This document shows, one piece after another, positions 41,149-49,141 of a stretch of 64,000 bases of DNA. A model generated the notes under the pieces. The model did no database searches. It was not told where the DNA came from and saw only the letters and a list, made by a program, of their open reading frames with translations. The stretch covers positions 1 through 64,000 of the forward strand of contig NZ_RAZT01000017.1 of assembly GCF_003626635.1 (NCBI RefSeq), read 5' to 3'. The translations under genes and the position numbers were made by a program. This DNA is from Micromonospora musae (GTDB taxonomy: Bacteria > Actinomycetota > Actinomycetes > Mycobacteriales > Micromonosporaceae). The number at the start of each line of letters is the position of its first letter. The stretch's first letter is position 1.

Positions 41149-42120
41149 TCAGCGCACGCCGAAGTGGAGCGGGGCGCCGGTGAGCACGTCCAGCACGGGC
41201 CGCGTGCCCAGCGGGGATTTCAGCGTGACCTCGACCGGATGCAGCACGAGCTGGTCGGTGCAGGCGGTGGCGGTGTTGGTGACGCCGCCGCCCACGACCA
41301 CCACATCGTCGCGCTCCAGCACCAGCGGGGTGATCTCCGTGTCGCAGGCGCCGACCCCCAACTGGTAGGAGATCCGGGCGTCCACCACCGTCTGCAGGTT
41401 CTGCGCGCCGACCACCCCGTCGGGGGCGGCGCGGGGCGGCATCACCGGTTCCGGCAGGGCGGTGACGGCGTGCGCGGCGACCGCCAGCCGGGCCACCGGG
41501 CTGTTCAGCTCCTCGACGTCGAAGAGCCAGGCGGGCACCTGCGCCTCGCCCCGACTGGTCCGTACGGGTGCGGTGCCGAGCCGCACGGCAGTGACGGTCA
41601 ACGGGGTGCAGGCGGCCTCCGGTGCGCTGGTGACCCAGCCGTCCGGTCCGGGTTCGATGGTCGGCCCGCCCTTGGTCCGCGGCGGTGCCTTGGGCCGTCC
41701 CGGGCAGGACGGCGGATCGCCCTGGTCCAGCTCCCGGTACGCCTCGGCCGCACTGACCAGTGGGACGGTCAGGGTGCCGTCGGGAAAGCGGATGGCGGTG
41801 TCGGCCGGCCGGGCGGCGGGCAGGTTGATCTGTTCCCGGTACCAGCCGCTGCGGAAGGCTGCCTCGGTGTCGCTGGTGAACCCCGGGTCGCCGGTCAACA
41901 GGGTCGGCCCCTGCAGTGGCACGTACCCCTTCGTCCAGGCGGGGTCGGGATGCCAGGCCTCGGCGGCCTCGGCCGCCCGCTGTTCGAAACCCTCGCGGCG
42001 ATGGTCGGGACTGGTTCCGGGCGGGGAGCCGGTCGGGGCGGCCGGACCCGGGGCGTCGGCCGGCGCGCAGCCGGCGAGCATCAGCAGTGGCAGACCCAGC
42101 AGGAGGACTGAACGGCGCAT
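41149..42120 (-). CDS. Lipoprotein of unknown function
   Basis: A 323-aa exported lipoprotein: signal RRSVLLLGLPLLMLAGC with lipobox LAGC (Cys18), then a Pro/Gly linker. The mature part is beta-rich with DTAIRFPDGTLTVPLVSAAE, AWLFDVEELNSPVARLAVAA and DDVVVVGGGVTNTATACTDQ. Several cysteines may form disulfides outside the cell. I do not recognise the family. It is encoded just downstream of the tmRNA gene in the same direction but behind that gene's terminator, with its own start at 42120. Confidence 0.78.
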   Translation of the reverse strand: MRRSVLLLGLPLLMLAGCAPADAPGPAAPTGSPPGTSPDHRREGFEQRAAEAAEAWHPDPAWTKGYVPLQGPTLLTGDPGFTSDTEAAFRSGWYREQINLPAARPADTAIRFPDGTLTVPLVSAAEAYRELDQGDPPSCPGRPKAPPRTKGGPTIEPGPDGWVTSAPEAACTPLTVTAVRLGTAPVRTSRGEAQVPAWLFDVEELNSPVARLAVAAHAVTALPEPVMPPRAAPDGVVGAQNLQTVVDARISYQLGVGACDTEITPLVLERDDVVVVGGGVTNTATACTDQLVLHPVEVTLKSPLGTRPVLDVLTGAPLHFGVR

Positions 42121-42145
42121 GCCGGTTCGACGGTGCGCCGCGGCG

Positions 42146-42215
42146 TCCGGTTCCGAGCCTGTACGGCGGGTCTTCCGGTTCCGAGCCTCTGCGCCGCGGC
42201 TTTCGGTTCCGGGCC
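42146..42215. repeat. Three direct repeats between lipoprotein and tmRNA genes
   Basis: TCCGGTTCCGAGCCT occurs at 42146-42160 and 42174-42188 (28-bp step), and a variant TTCGGTTCCGGGCC at 42202-42215. They lie between the tmRNA terminator and the lipoprotein start and could be regulator sites or slippage-derived repeats. Confidence 0.5.
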
Positions 42216-42224
42216 GGGACAGAA

Positions 42225-42259
42225 CTGTGCGCCCCGGTCCGGGTGGACGGGGCGCACAG
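42225..42259 (-). terminator. Terminator of tmRNA
   Basis: A perfect 12-bp stem CTGTGCGCCCCG (42225-42236) / 42248-42259 with an 11-nt loop, 6 nt beyond the tmRNA CCA end on the minus strand. Confidence 0.75.
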
Positions 42260-42265
42260 GTCGGG

Positions 42266-42641
42266 TGGTGGAGGTGCCGGGAATCGAACCCGGGTCCTTC
42301 GCCGGTTTGTCAGGGCTTCTCCGAGCGCAGCTCGCTATGCCTCTACTCGACCCCACCGCTCACGCGAGCAAGTTGGTGTGACGGGCCCAGTCGCTGATTG
42401 ATCTCGCCGCACGGACCCCGCGACCGGGTCCGATTGGCCAGCCTCCTAGCTGATGCCGGCTAACTGGGACGAAGGCGTTCCCAGGCCGACAGACTCACTA
42501 CTCGCCTCAGGCGGCGAGAGCGAAGTCAGCGCGATTGTTCTTGGCGCTTATAAATTTCCGACGACCGATTCTCGAGACGACGTCGGCTTCCTCGGCTCGC
42601 TTCCCCTGTCGCTGCGTACGAAGTCGAAACCAGTCACCCCC
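42266..42641 (-). ncRNA. ssrA: Transfer-messenger RNA (tmRNA)
   Basis: The 376-nt RNA rescues stalled ribosomes together with SmpB. Its 5' end GGGGGTGACTGGTTTCGAC and 3' end CGGCACCTCCACCA form the tRNA-like acceptor (G1-C72 to G7-C66 with one G-U pair) with encoded CCA. The T arm GGGTTCGATTCCC lies near the 3' end. The internal tag frame (42507-42545 on the minus strand) encodes AKNNRADFALAA followed by TGA, ending in the canonical LAA degradation signal. smpB lies 105 nt upstream. Confidence 0.95.
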
Positions 42642-42746
42642 TCGAAGGGCCGCCGATGTGGCGGCACCGACAAGCCTAACGCCTGCCGCAACGGGTTTCA
42701 TCCCGAGCCTCAACCCGGGCGAGTCGACCCGGACATATCGGGCAAA

Positions 42747-43226
42747 TCACTCGTCCATCCCCTTACCGCGCCGGCCGCTGACCCGGGCGATCTCCCGGTC
42801 CGCGTCCCGCTTGGCGAGGTCCTGCCGCTTGTCGTACGACTTCTTACCCTTGGCCAGGCCGATCTCCACCTTGGCCCAGCCGTCGGAGAAGTAGACCTGC
42901 AACGGCACCAGCGTCAAGCCGGCCTCCCGGGTCTTCCCGATCAGCCGATCGATCTCCAGCCGCTTCAGCAACAGCTTCCGGGTACGCCGGGGCTCGTGGT
43001 TCGTCCAGGTGCCCTGGGTGTACTCGGGGATGTGCATCCCGTGCAGGTAGAGCTCGCCGTCACGCTCCTGCGCGAACGCGTCCACCAGCGAGGCCCGCCC
43101 CGCCCGCAGCGACTTGACCTCGGTGCCGGTCAACGCCATACCCGCCTCGTACGTGTCGAGGATGGCGTAGTCGTGCCGCGCCTTGCGGTTGGAGGCGACC
43201 ACCTTACGTCCCTTTTCCCGTGGCAT
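42747..43226 (-). CDS. smpB: SsrA-binding protein SmpB
   Basis: A 159-aa RNA-binding protein needed for trans-translation. It is typical over its full length: VVASNRKARHDYAILDTYEA, GMALTGTEVKSLRAGRASLV, the oligonucleotide-binding strand ELYLHGMHIPEY and the basic tail KGKKSYDKRQDLAKRDADRE that enters the ribosomal channel. I chose the ATG at 43226 because GGGAGG lies 8 nt upstream; the GTG at 43235 is too close to that site. It is directly upstream of the tmRNA gene it serves and downstream of ftsEX, the usual actinobacterial order. Confidence 0.97.
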   Translation of the reverse strand: MPREKGRKVVASNRKARHDYAILDTYEAGMALTGTEVKSLRAGRASLVDAFAQERDGELYLHGMHIPEYTQGTWTNHEPRRTRKLLLKRLEIDRLIGKTREAGLTLVPLQVYFSDGWAKVEIGLAKGKKSYDKRQDLAKRDADREIARVSGRRGKGMDE

Positions 43227-43305
43227 CGGCGCCACCTCCCTTCCGTTCGTGCCGCCGCCCAGGGAGTTCCGGCCGGACGGCGGAGATCATGCTACTGAAT
43301 CACAA

Positions 43306-43344
43306 GGGCCCTTCCGCACCGGTTATTCCGGTGCGGAAGGGCCC
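43306..43344 (-). terminator. 17-bp terminator of ftsEX
   Basis: A perfect 17-bp stem GGGCCCTTCCGCACCGG (43306-43322) / 43328-43344 with loop TTATT, 32 nt past the ftsX stop on the minus strand. Confidence 0.85.
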
Positions 43345-43376
43345 CCGCGACGATGCCGGGACGACCCGTACGGTAG

Positions 43377-44252
43377 CTAGACCCGCAGGTAGAAGCGGAG
43401 CGTGACCCACGCGGTGGCGGCGCTGACGACGGCGCCGACACCGGCCATCAGCGGGTAGACCAGGAAGATCTCACCCCAGGACACGGGCGAGATCAGGCCC
43501 TCCAGAGCCGCCATCGAACTGCTCGCCGCCGTGACCTTCAGGACGGACAGGGCCACCAGGCCGAGGATGGAGCCGAGCAGACCGGCGACCACGGCCTCCA
43601 GCACGAACGGCGCCTGGATGAACCAGTTCGAGGCGCCGACCAGCTTCATGACCGCGACCTCACGCCGCTTGCTGTAGGCGGCCACCTGGATCGTGTTGGC
43701 GACCAGCAACAGGGCGGCGATCGCCATCACGATCGCGATGGCGAGCGCGCCGTTCTGGAATCCGCTCAGCACGCCGAAGACCTTGTCGAGGAGTTTGCTC
43801 TGGTCGACGATCTCGTCGACCCCCTCGCTCTCCTTGTACTGGTCGTAGATGTTCTTGTACTGCTCCGGGTTGTTGAGCTTGAGGCGGAACGACTCGGGCA
43901 GCTGATCCGGCTTGACGGCGTTCACCAGGTCCGGAGCGTCGGCGTACATCTGCTGGAAGCGCTCGTACGCCTGCTGCTTGTCGACGTACAACACCTCCTT
44001 GACCATCGGGTCGTTCTTCAGCTTGCCGTCCAGGTCAGTACGCTGCTGCTCGGTCACTTCCTGGGTCAGGAAGATCGAGACCTCGACGTTCTCGTAGTAG
44101 AGGTCCTTCATGTCGCCGACCTTCTGGTACAGAAGGCCGCTGCCGCCGAGCATGAACAGCGACACCGCCAACGTGATGATCATCGCGATGGTCATGGTCA
44201 CGTTGCGCCACAGTCCGACAAGTACCTCGGACAGGACGTACTTCATCCGCAT
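43377..44252 (-). CDS. ftsX: Cell division protein FtsX
   Basis: A 291-aa membrane protein with four spans, one near the N-terminus (MTIAMIITLAVSLFMLGGSG) and three in the C-terminal third. The extracellular domain between spans 1 and 2 includes LYYENVEVSIFLTQEVTE and contacts peptidoglycan hydrolases. With FtsE it passes ATP-driven conformational changes to the cell-wall hydrolase RipC-type partner. GGAGG lies 8 nt before the ATG at 44252. It follows ftsE with a 70-nt gap. Confidence 0.95.
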   Translation of the reverse strand: MRMKYVLSEVLVGLWRNVTMTIAMIITLAVSLFMLGGSGLLYQKVGDMKDLYYENVEVSIFLTQEVTEQQRTDLDGKLKNDPMVKEVLYVDKQQAYERFQQMYADAPDLVNAVKPDQLPESFRLKLNNPEQYKNIYDQYKESEGVDEIVDQSKLLDKVFGVLSGFQNGALAIAIVMAIAALLLVANTIQVAAYSKRREVAVMKLVGASNWFIQAPFVLEAVVAGLLGSILGLVALSVLKVTAASSSMAALEGLISPVSWGEIFLVYPLMAGVGAVVSAATAWVTLRFYLRV

Positions 44253-44322
44253 CGGGAATTCCTCCGGGTCTCCGGCATGAGGTGTTCGTCGTCAGGTCGT
44301 ACGGCGAGATGGGAGCGGGGGC

Positions 44323-45003
44323 TCACCCGTAGACGCCGCGGGCCTGGTCACGCACGATGCGGCCGCTCTCGATCTCGATGACCCGCCGCCGCATCTGGTT
44401 CACGATGTTGGAGTCGTGAGTGACCATCACGACGGTCGTGCCGGTGCGGTTGATCCGGTCCAGCAGGCGCATGATCTCGATCGAGGTGTCCGGGTCCAGG
44501 TTTCCGGTCGGCTCGTCGGCCAGCAGGATCAGCGGCCGGTTCACGAACGCCCGGGCGACCGCGACCCGCTGCTGCTCACCACCGGAGAGCTCGTGCGGGT
44601 AGCGGTGCTCCTTGCCACCGAGCCCGACCAGCTCGAGCACCTCCGGCACGACCCGGCGGGCGACCGCCTTGGTCTTGCCGATGACCTCGAGGGCGAACGC
44701 CACGTTCTCGTACGCGGTGCGGTTCGGCAGCAGCCGGAAGTCCTGGAAGACACAGCCGATCGAACGCCGGAAGTGCGGCCGCTTCCACGAACGCATCGAC
44801 GTGACGTCCTTGCCGTTCACGACGACGCGGCCCTTGTTGGGCGTGACCTCGTGCAGCAGCATCTTGATGATCGTTGACTTGCCGGAGCCGGATGGGCCGA
44901 TGAAGAAGACGAACTCGCCCTTCTCAATGGAGACGGACACGTTGTCGAGCGAAGGCCGGGACGCCTTCGGGTACGTCTTCGTCACTTGCTCAAGCTGAAT
45001 CAC
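44323..45003 (-). CDS. ftsE: Cell division ATP-binding protein FtsE
   Basis: A 226-aa ABC-type ATPase that drives FtsX. Walker A is GPSGSGKST, the Q-loop is CVFQDFRLLPNRTAYENVAF, the signature LSGGEQQR and Walker B LILLADEPTGNLDPD. It lies on the inner face of the membrane. I use the GTG at 45003, giving the normal FtsE N-terminus IQLEQVTKTYPKASRPSL; the longer frame adds 12 residues that overlap the promoter. First gene of the ftsEX operon. Confidence 0.96.
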   Translation of the reverse strand: MIQLEQVTKTYPKASRPSLDNVSVSIEKGEFVFFIGPSGSGKSTIIKMLLHEVTPNKGRVVVNGKDVTSMRSWKRPHFRRSIGCVFQDFRLLPNRTAYENVAFALEVIGKTKAVARRVVPEVLELVGLGGKEHRYPHELSGGEQQRVAVARAFVNRPLILLADEPTGNLDPDTSIEIMRLLDRINRTGTTVVMVTHDSNIVNQMRRRVIEIESGRIVRDQARGVYG

Positions 45004-45017
45004 GGGTGGTGAGTCTA
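45004..45017 (-). promoter_or_regulatory. Leaderless-type promoter of ftsE
   Basis: Minus-strand TAGACT (45012-45017) lies 8 nt before the ftsE GTG at 45003; no Shine-Dalgarno is present. Confidence 0.5.
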
Positions 45018-45122
45018 CGCGGTGTAACCGGGGAGCCAAGCCCCACGCCCCGCCGATGCGGGGCGCGTCATCGATTTAGACTGTTGTGCCGGAGATCGAC
45101 GACGCACTGCGCCCACGGGTCG

Positions 45123-46244
45123 TCACGCACTGTCGCCGGCAAGCTCCCGCTGCTTACGCCACCGGATCCCGGCCTCGATGAACTCGTCCAGGTCGCCGTC
45201 GAAGACCGCGCTCGGATTGCCGGTCTCCTGCTCGGTTCGGAGATCCTTCACCATCTGATAAGGGTGCAGGACGTACGAGCGCATCTGGTCGCCCCACGAG
45301 CCCGCCGCGTCGGTCTTCAGGCCCTGAAGCTTGGCCTGCTCCTCCTGCCGCTTGCGCTCCAGCAGCCGAGCCTGGAGCACCCGCAGCGCGGACGCCTTGT
45401 TCTGCAGCTGGGACTTCTCGTTCTGGCAGGTCACCACGATGCCGGTCGGGATGTGCGTGATGCGCACCGCCGAGTCGGTGGTGTTGACGCTCTGCCCACC
45501 CGGGCCGGACGACCGGTAGACGTCGATCCGCATCTCGTTCTCGGGGATGTCGATGTGGTCGGTCTGCTCCACCACCGGCAGCACCTCGACCCCGGCGAAG
45601 CTGGTCTGCCGCCGCCCCTGGTTGTCGAAGGGACTGATCCGGACCAGACGGTGGGTGCCCGACTCGACACTGAGCGTGCCGAAGGCGTACGGGACCTTGA
45701 CCGTGAAGGTCGCGGACTTGAGCCCCGCCTCCTCGGCGTACGAGGTCTCGTAGACCTCCGTCGGGTAGCCGTGCCGCTCCGCCCAGCGCAGGTACATCCG
45801 CAGCAGCATCTCGGCGAAGTCCGCGGCGTCCACCCCGCCGGCGCCCGCCCGGATGGCGACCAGCGCCTCCCGGGAGTCGTACTCGCCGGAGAGCAGGGTG
45901 CGGACCTCCATCTCCTGGATGGCCTTGGTCAGCCCGACGATCTCGCTCTCCACCTCGCCGAGCACGCTCGGGTCGGACTCCGCCTCCGCCAGCTCCAACA
46001 GGACGTGGGCGTCGTCGAGCCGCGAACGGAGGCTGCCCAGCTTGTTGATCTCGCCGTTGACGTACGACAGCTGCGAGGTCACCACCTGCGCCTTGGCCTG
46101 GTCGTCCCACAGGTCCGGCGCGGAGGCCTCCTGCTCCAGTCGAGCCTTTTCCCCGCGCAGCTTGTCAAGATCGAGGACGGCCTCGATGTTGCGCAGGGTG
46201 GCGTCGAGGTCCTTGAGCTGTTCGGCGAAGTCGGCAGCGGTCAC
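45123..46244 (-). CDS. prfB: Peptide chain release factor 2
   Basis: A 373-aa class I release factor that ends translation at UGA and UAA. The codon-reading SPF tripeptide is in LVRISPFDNQGRRQ and the catalytic GGQ in SGPGGQSVNTTDSAV; GAGGVDAADFAEMLLRMY is the family's PCRF segment. The reading frame has no internal stop, so the frameshift used by E. coli prfB is absent, as is usual in actinobacteria. I use the GTG at 46244, 8 nt after TACGCT; the TTG at 46253 lies in the promoter. Single gene. Confidence 0.96.
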   Translation of the reverse strand: MTAADFAEQLKDLDATLRNIEAVLDLDKLRGEKARLEQEASAPDLWDDQAKAQVVTSQLSYVNGEINKLGSLRSRLDDAHVLLELAEAESDPSVLGEVESEIVGLTKAIQEMEVRTLLSGEYDSREALVAIRAGAGGVDAADFAEMLLRMYLRWAERHGYPTEVYETSYAEEAGLKSATFTVKVPYAFGTLSVESGTHRLVRISPFDNQGRRQTSFAGVEVLPVVEQTDHIDIPENEMRIDVYRSSGPGGQSVNTTDSAVRITHIPTGIVVTCQNEKSQLQNKASALRVLQARLLERKRQEEQAKLQGLKTDAAGSWGDQMRSYVLHPYQMVKDLRTEQETGNPSAVFDGDLDEFIEAGIRWRKQRELAGDSA

Positions 46245-46258
46245 GACAGACAAGCGTA
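46245..46258 (-). promoter_or_regulatory. Leaderless-type promoter of prfB
   Basis: Minus-strand TACGCT (46253-46258) with an 8-nt gap to the GTG at 46244 and no ribosome site. Confidence 0.5.
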
Positions 46259-46360
46259 CTGCCAGGATCAGGAGTCAGCCTGCGAGCCCCGCGGAGACCG
46301 GCAGAAACCTGCCGCCACCGGGCGGTGCGGCCTGCGCCGGGGGCGAGAAACGCCCACGAA

Positions 46361-46882
46361 TCACCCGACCGGGGCGCTCTTCAGCCAGGACAGCGCCGCC
46401 CGGTGATAGGCGACCGCGAACTCCAGGGCGCTGGCGTCGTAGTCCTCGCCCTCCTTGCGGGCGCTCTTCACCTGCTCCCGGACCTGCGCCAGGGCCTCCG
46501 TGTGGTAATCGTTGGCCTGGGCGTAGAGGTTCTTGAGCTGGCTCGCCGAGTGCAGGTCACCGAAGGCCATCCGCAGCGCGATCGGGTTACGGATGGTGTC
46601 CCGGCCGGGATTCTCCGCCAGCCACCGGGAGAATGTCCTCTTGCCGGCCGCCGTGATCGCATACGGCTGGCTCAGCCGCGGCCCGGGCTTGCCCAGCCGC
46701 ACCAGACCCCGCTCGGCCAGCACGGGCAACTCCCGGTAGACCTGGCTGCGGGTCATCGACCAGTACGGCGCCAGACGGCGCTCAGCGGCGGCCATCAGCT
46801 GACCGCCTGTCATCGGCCCCTCGTGCAGCAGGCCGAGAAGGGCCGCCGCCGTGGGGTTGACTCCGGAATCCGCCATGGCCAT
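46361..46882 (-). CDS. PadR family regulator
   Basis: A 173-aa regulator. The PadR winged helix covers residues 10-90: AAALLGLLHEGPMTGGQLMA, SMTRSQVYRELPVLAERGLV and the wing PRLSQPYAITAAGKRTFSRW. The C-terminal helices (LKNLYAQANDYHTEALAQVR) form the dimer arm. PadR proteins usually repress a neighbouring efflux or detoxification gene; no obvious target is adjacent. Start: ATG at 46882 or 46876, both without a good ribosome site. The last residues lie 117 nt from the prfB start. Confidence 0.87.
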   Translation of the reverse strand: MAMADSGVNPTAAALLGLLHEGPMTGGQLMAAAERRLAPYWSMTRSQVYRELPVLAERGLVRLGKPGPRLSQPYAITAAGKRTFSRWLAENPGRDTIRNPIALRMAFGDLHSASQLKNLYAQANDYHTEALAQVREQVKSARKEGEDYDASALEFAVAYHRAALSWLKSAPVG

Positions 46883-46983
46883 TACGCTGCCACTTTGCCG
46901 ACGCGACGTCCAGGATTTGGCGGTTTGCCACCCGAGAAGGACTTCCAATGTGCACTGTCGGCCGACGACAGTCCGTTGAGGCG

Positions 46984-47017
46984 CGGAAGGCCCCCTGCCC
47001 GAGCAGGGGGCCTTCCG
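46984..47017 (-). terminator. Terminator of the pruA-like gene
   Basis: A perfect 15-bp stem CGGAAGGCCCCCTGC (46984-46998) / 47003-47017 with loop CCGA, 9 nt past the stop at 47026 on the minus strand. Confidence 0.85.
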
Positions 47018-47025
47018 GCTTCGAC

Positions 47026-48654
47026 TCAGCCCATGTGCGGGTAGGTGTGGTCGGTCGGCGGCACGAACGTCTCCTTGATCGTCCGCGGCGACACCCAGCG
47101 GACCAGGTTCAGCCAGGAGCCCGCCTTGTCGTTGGTGCCGCTCGCCCGCGCGCCACCGAACGGCTGCTGCCCGACCACCGCACCGGTCGGCTTGTCGTTG
47201 ATGTAGAAGTTGCCGGCCGCGTACCGCATCTTCTCCGCCACCCGGTCGACCACCTCGCGGTCCGTCGCGAAGATCGACCCGGTGAGCGCGTACGGCGCGA
47301 TCGACTCGGCCTGGGCCACCACGTCGTCGAAGCGGGCGTCGTCGAAGACGTGCACGCCGAGGATCGGACCGAAGTACTCGGTGGTGAAGGTCTCGTGGGC
47401 GGCGTCACCGCACTCGAAGAGGGTCGGCCGGACGAAGTACCCGACCGAGTCGTCAGCGGTGCCGCCGGCCAGGACCCGGCAGCTGTCGTCGCCGGCGATC
47501 AGCTCCAACGCGGCGGTGTGCCGGGCGAACGCCTTGTCGTCGATCACCGCGCCACCGAAGTTGCCGAAGTCCGTGACATCGCCGTACGTCAGCCCGTCGG
47601 CGGTCGCGGCCAGCCGGTCCCGCAGGCCACCCTCCCAGATCGAGCGGGGGATGTACGCCCGGGACGCCGCCGAGCACTTCTGGCCCTGGTACTCGTAGGC
47701 GCCACGGATCAGCGCGGTGTGCAGCGCGTCGACGTCGGCGCTGGTGTGCGCGACGACGAAGTCCTTGCCACCGGTCTCGCCGACCAGCCGCGGGTAGCCC
47801 CGGTAGCGGGAGATGTTGTCGCCGACGGTCCGCCACAGCTGCTGGAAGACCTTCGTGGAGCCCGTGAAGTGGATACCCGCCAGATCCGGGTCGGCGAGCA
47901 CCACGTCCGAGACCTCCTCGCCGCGGCCGGTGACCATGTTGATCACACCGGCCGGGAGGCCCGCCGCCTCGAAGAGACGCATGGTGAAGTGCGCGGCGAA
48001 CTGCTGGGTCGGGCCCGGCTTCCACACCACCGTGTTGCCCAGCAGCGCCGGCGCGGACGGCAGGTTGCCGGCGATGGCGGTGAAGTTGAACGGGGTCACC
48101 GCGTAGACGAAGCCCTCCAGCGGGCGGTGGTCGAAGCGGTTCCACACGCCCGCCGAGGAGAGCGGCTGCTCGGCGAGGAGCCGCCGGGCGAAGTGGACGT
48201 TGAACCGGAGGAAGTCGATGAACTCGCAGGCCGCGTCGATCTCGGCCTGCACGGCGGTCTTCGACTGCCCGAGCATGGTGGCCGCGTTCAACGTGTCCCG
48301 CCACGGGCCGGCGAGCAGCTCCGCCGCGCGCAGGAAGATCGCAGCCCGCTCCTCGAACGGCAGCGCCCGCCACATCGGGGCGGCGTCCTTGGCGGCCCTG
48401 ACCGCCGCGCGGGCGTCGTCGTGGGTGGCGTGCGCGGTGACGCCCAGCACATGCGCGTGCTTGTGCGGCTGGACCACGTTGATCGACTCGCCGCCGGCCA
48501 TCCGCTGCTCGCCCGCGATGGTCATCGGCAGGTCGATGCGCTCGGCGGCCAGATCGGTCAGCCGCCGCTGGAGCCGCTCCCGGTCGGCACTACCCGGCTC
48601 GTAGGTGCGTACCGGCTCGTTGTGCGGCTCGGGTACGGAGAACACGGCGTCCAT
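47026..48654 (-). CDS. pruA: L-glutamate gamma-semialdehyde dehydrogenase
   Basis: A 542-aa aldehyde dehydrogenase that oxidises glutamate semialdehyde (from proline or ornithine) to glutamate with NAD+. The catalytic Cys is in YEYQGQKCSAASRAYIP and the general-base Glu in RLVGETGGKD. The NAD-binding segment is TPFNFTAIAGNLPSAPAL, and the C-terminal YINDKPTGAVVGQQPFGGAR is typical of P5C dehydrogenases. It is cytoplasmic and of normal length. AGGAG lies 5 nt before the ATG at 48654. No proline dehydrogenase gene is adjacent. Confidence 0.95.
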   Translation of the reverse strand: MDAVFSVPEPHNEPVRTYEPGSADRERLQRRLTDLAAERIDLPMTIAGEQRMAGGESINVVQPHKHAHVLGVTAHATHDDARAAVRAAKDAAPMWRALPFEERAAIFLRAAELLAGPWRDTLNAATMLGQSKTAVQAEIDAACEFIDFLRFNVHFARRLLAEQPLSSAGVWNRFDHRPLEGFVYAVTPFNFTAIAGNLPSAPALLGNTVVWKPGPTQQFAAHFTMRLFEAAGLPAGVINMVTGRGEEVSDVVLADPDLAGIHFTGSTKVFQQLWRTVGDNISRYRGYPRLVGETGGKDFVVAHTSADVDALHTALIRGAYEYQGQKCSAASRAYIPRSIWEGGLRDRLAATADGLTYGDVTDFGNFGGAVIDDKAFARHTAALELIAGDDSCRVLAGGTADDSVGYFVRPTLFECGDAAHETFTTEYFGPILGVHVFDDARFDDVVAQAESIAPYALTGSIFATDREVVDRVAEKMRYAAGNFYINDKPTGAVVGQQPFGGARASGTNDKAGSWLNLVRWVSPRTIKETFVPPTDHTYPHMG

Positions 48655-48888
48655 GAAGGCTCCTGGCGATCTCGACAGCGGTGGCGGAACCGGACCCGCG
48701 GGCACCGACCGGACGGTCGGACGCTGCACGCCGCACCGGGTTGACCGGCCACGACGACGGGACCTGCGGCGATTCTGTCACGGGCAGGTGACCGCCCTGC
48801 CTCCCCGTCGCCCAGCTGCGGCGAGCGCCACGCGACCGGCCACCCGGGCACCGGGCGGGAGCGCTCGGCCTCGCCGATCACGGCCGGG

Positions 48889-49020
48889 CGGACACCGCGT
48901 GACCGGCCACCCGCGCTTTACCGGGACGGGCACCGTGTGGCCAGTCACCCGCGCGCGCCGGACGGGCACCGCGTGGCCAGTCACCCGCGCGGACCGGGCG
49001 GGCACCCCGTGGCCGGGTCA
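48889..49020. repeat. About 36-bp degenerate tandem repeats
   Basis: Three to four units of 36-38 bp, each with the core GGGCACCGCGTGGCCAGTCA and CCCGCGC, run from 48889 to 49020, between pruA and the membrane protein gene. The 487-nt gap (48655-49141) holds no gene I can support; outside these repeats I see nothing else. Confidence 0.7.
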
Positions 49021-49141
49021 GCGGGTGGAGGACCGGGCCCCGCGGCACCGGCCACCCGCGCGGGTGACGCGTGCACGGCGCGGGCACCGGAGGCGGCTAC
49101 CCTGGATGGCCGGTGACCTGCCGACCCGCGAAGGGAAGACG

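Noticed and set aside
45123..46244. Programmed frameshift in prfB
   Set aside because: The frame is continuous from start to GGQ motif, with no internal TGA.
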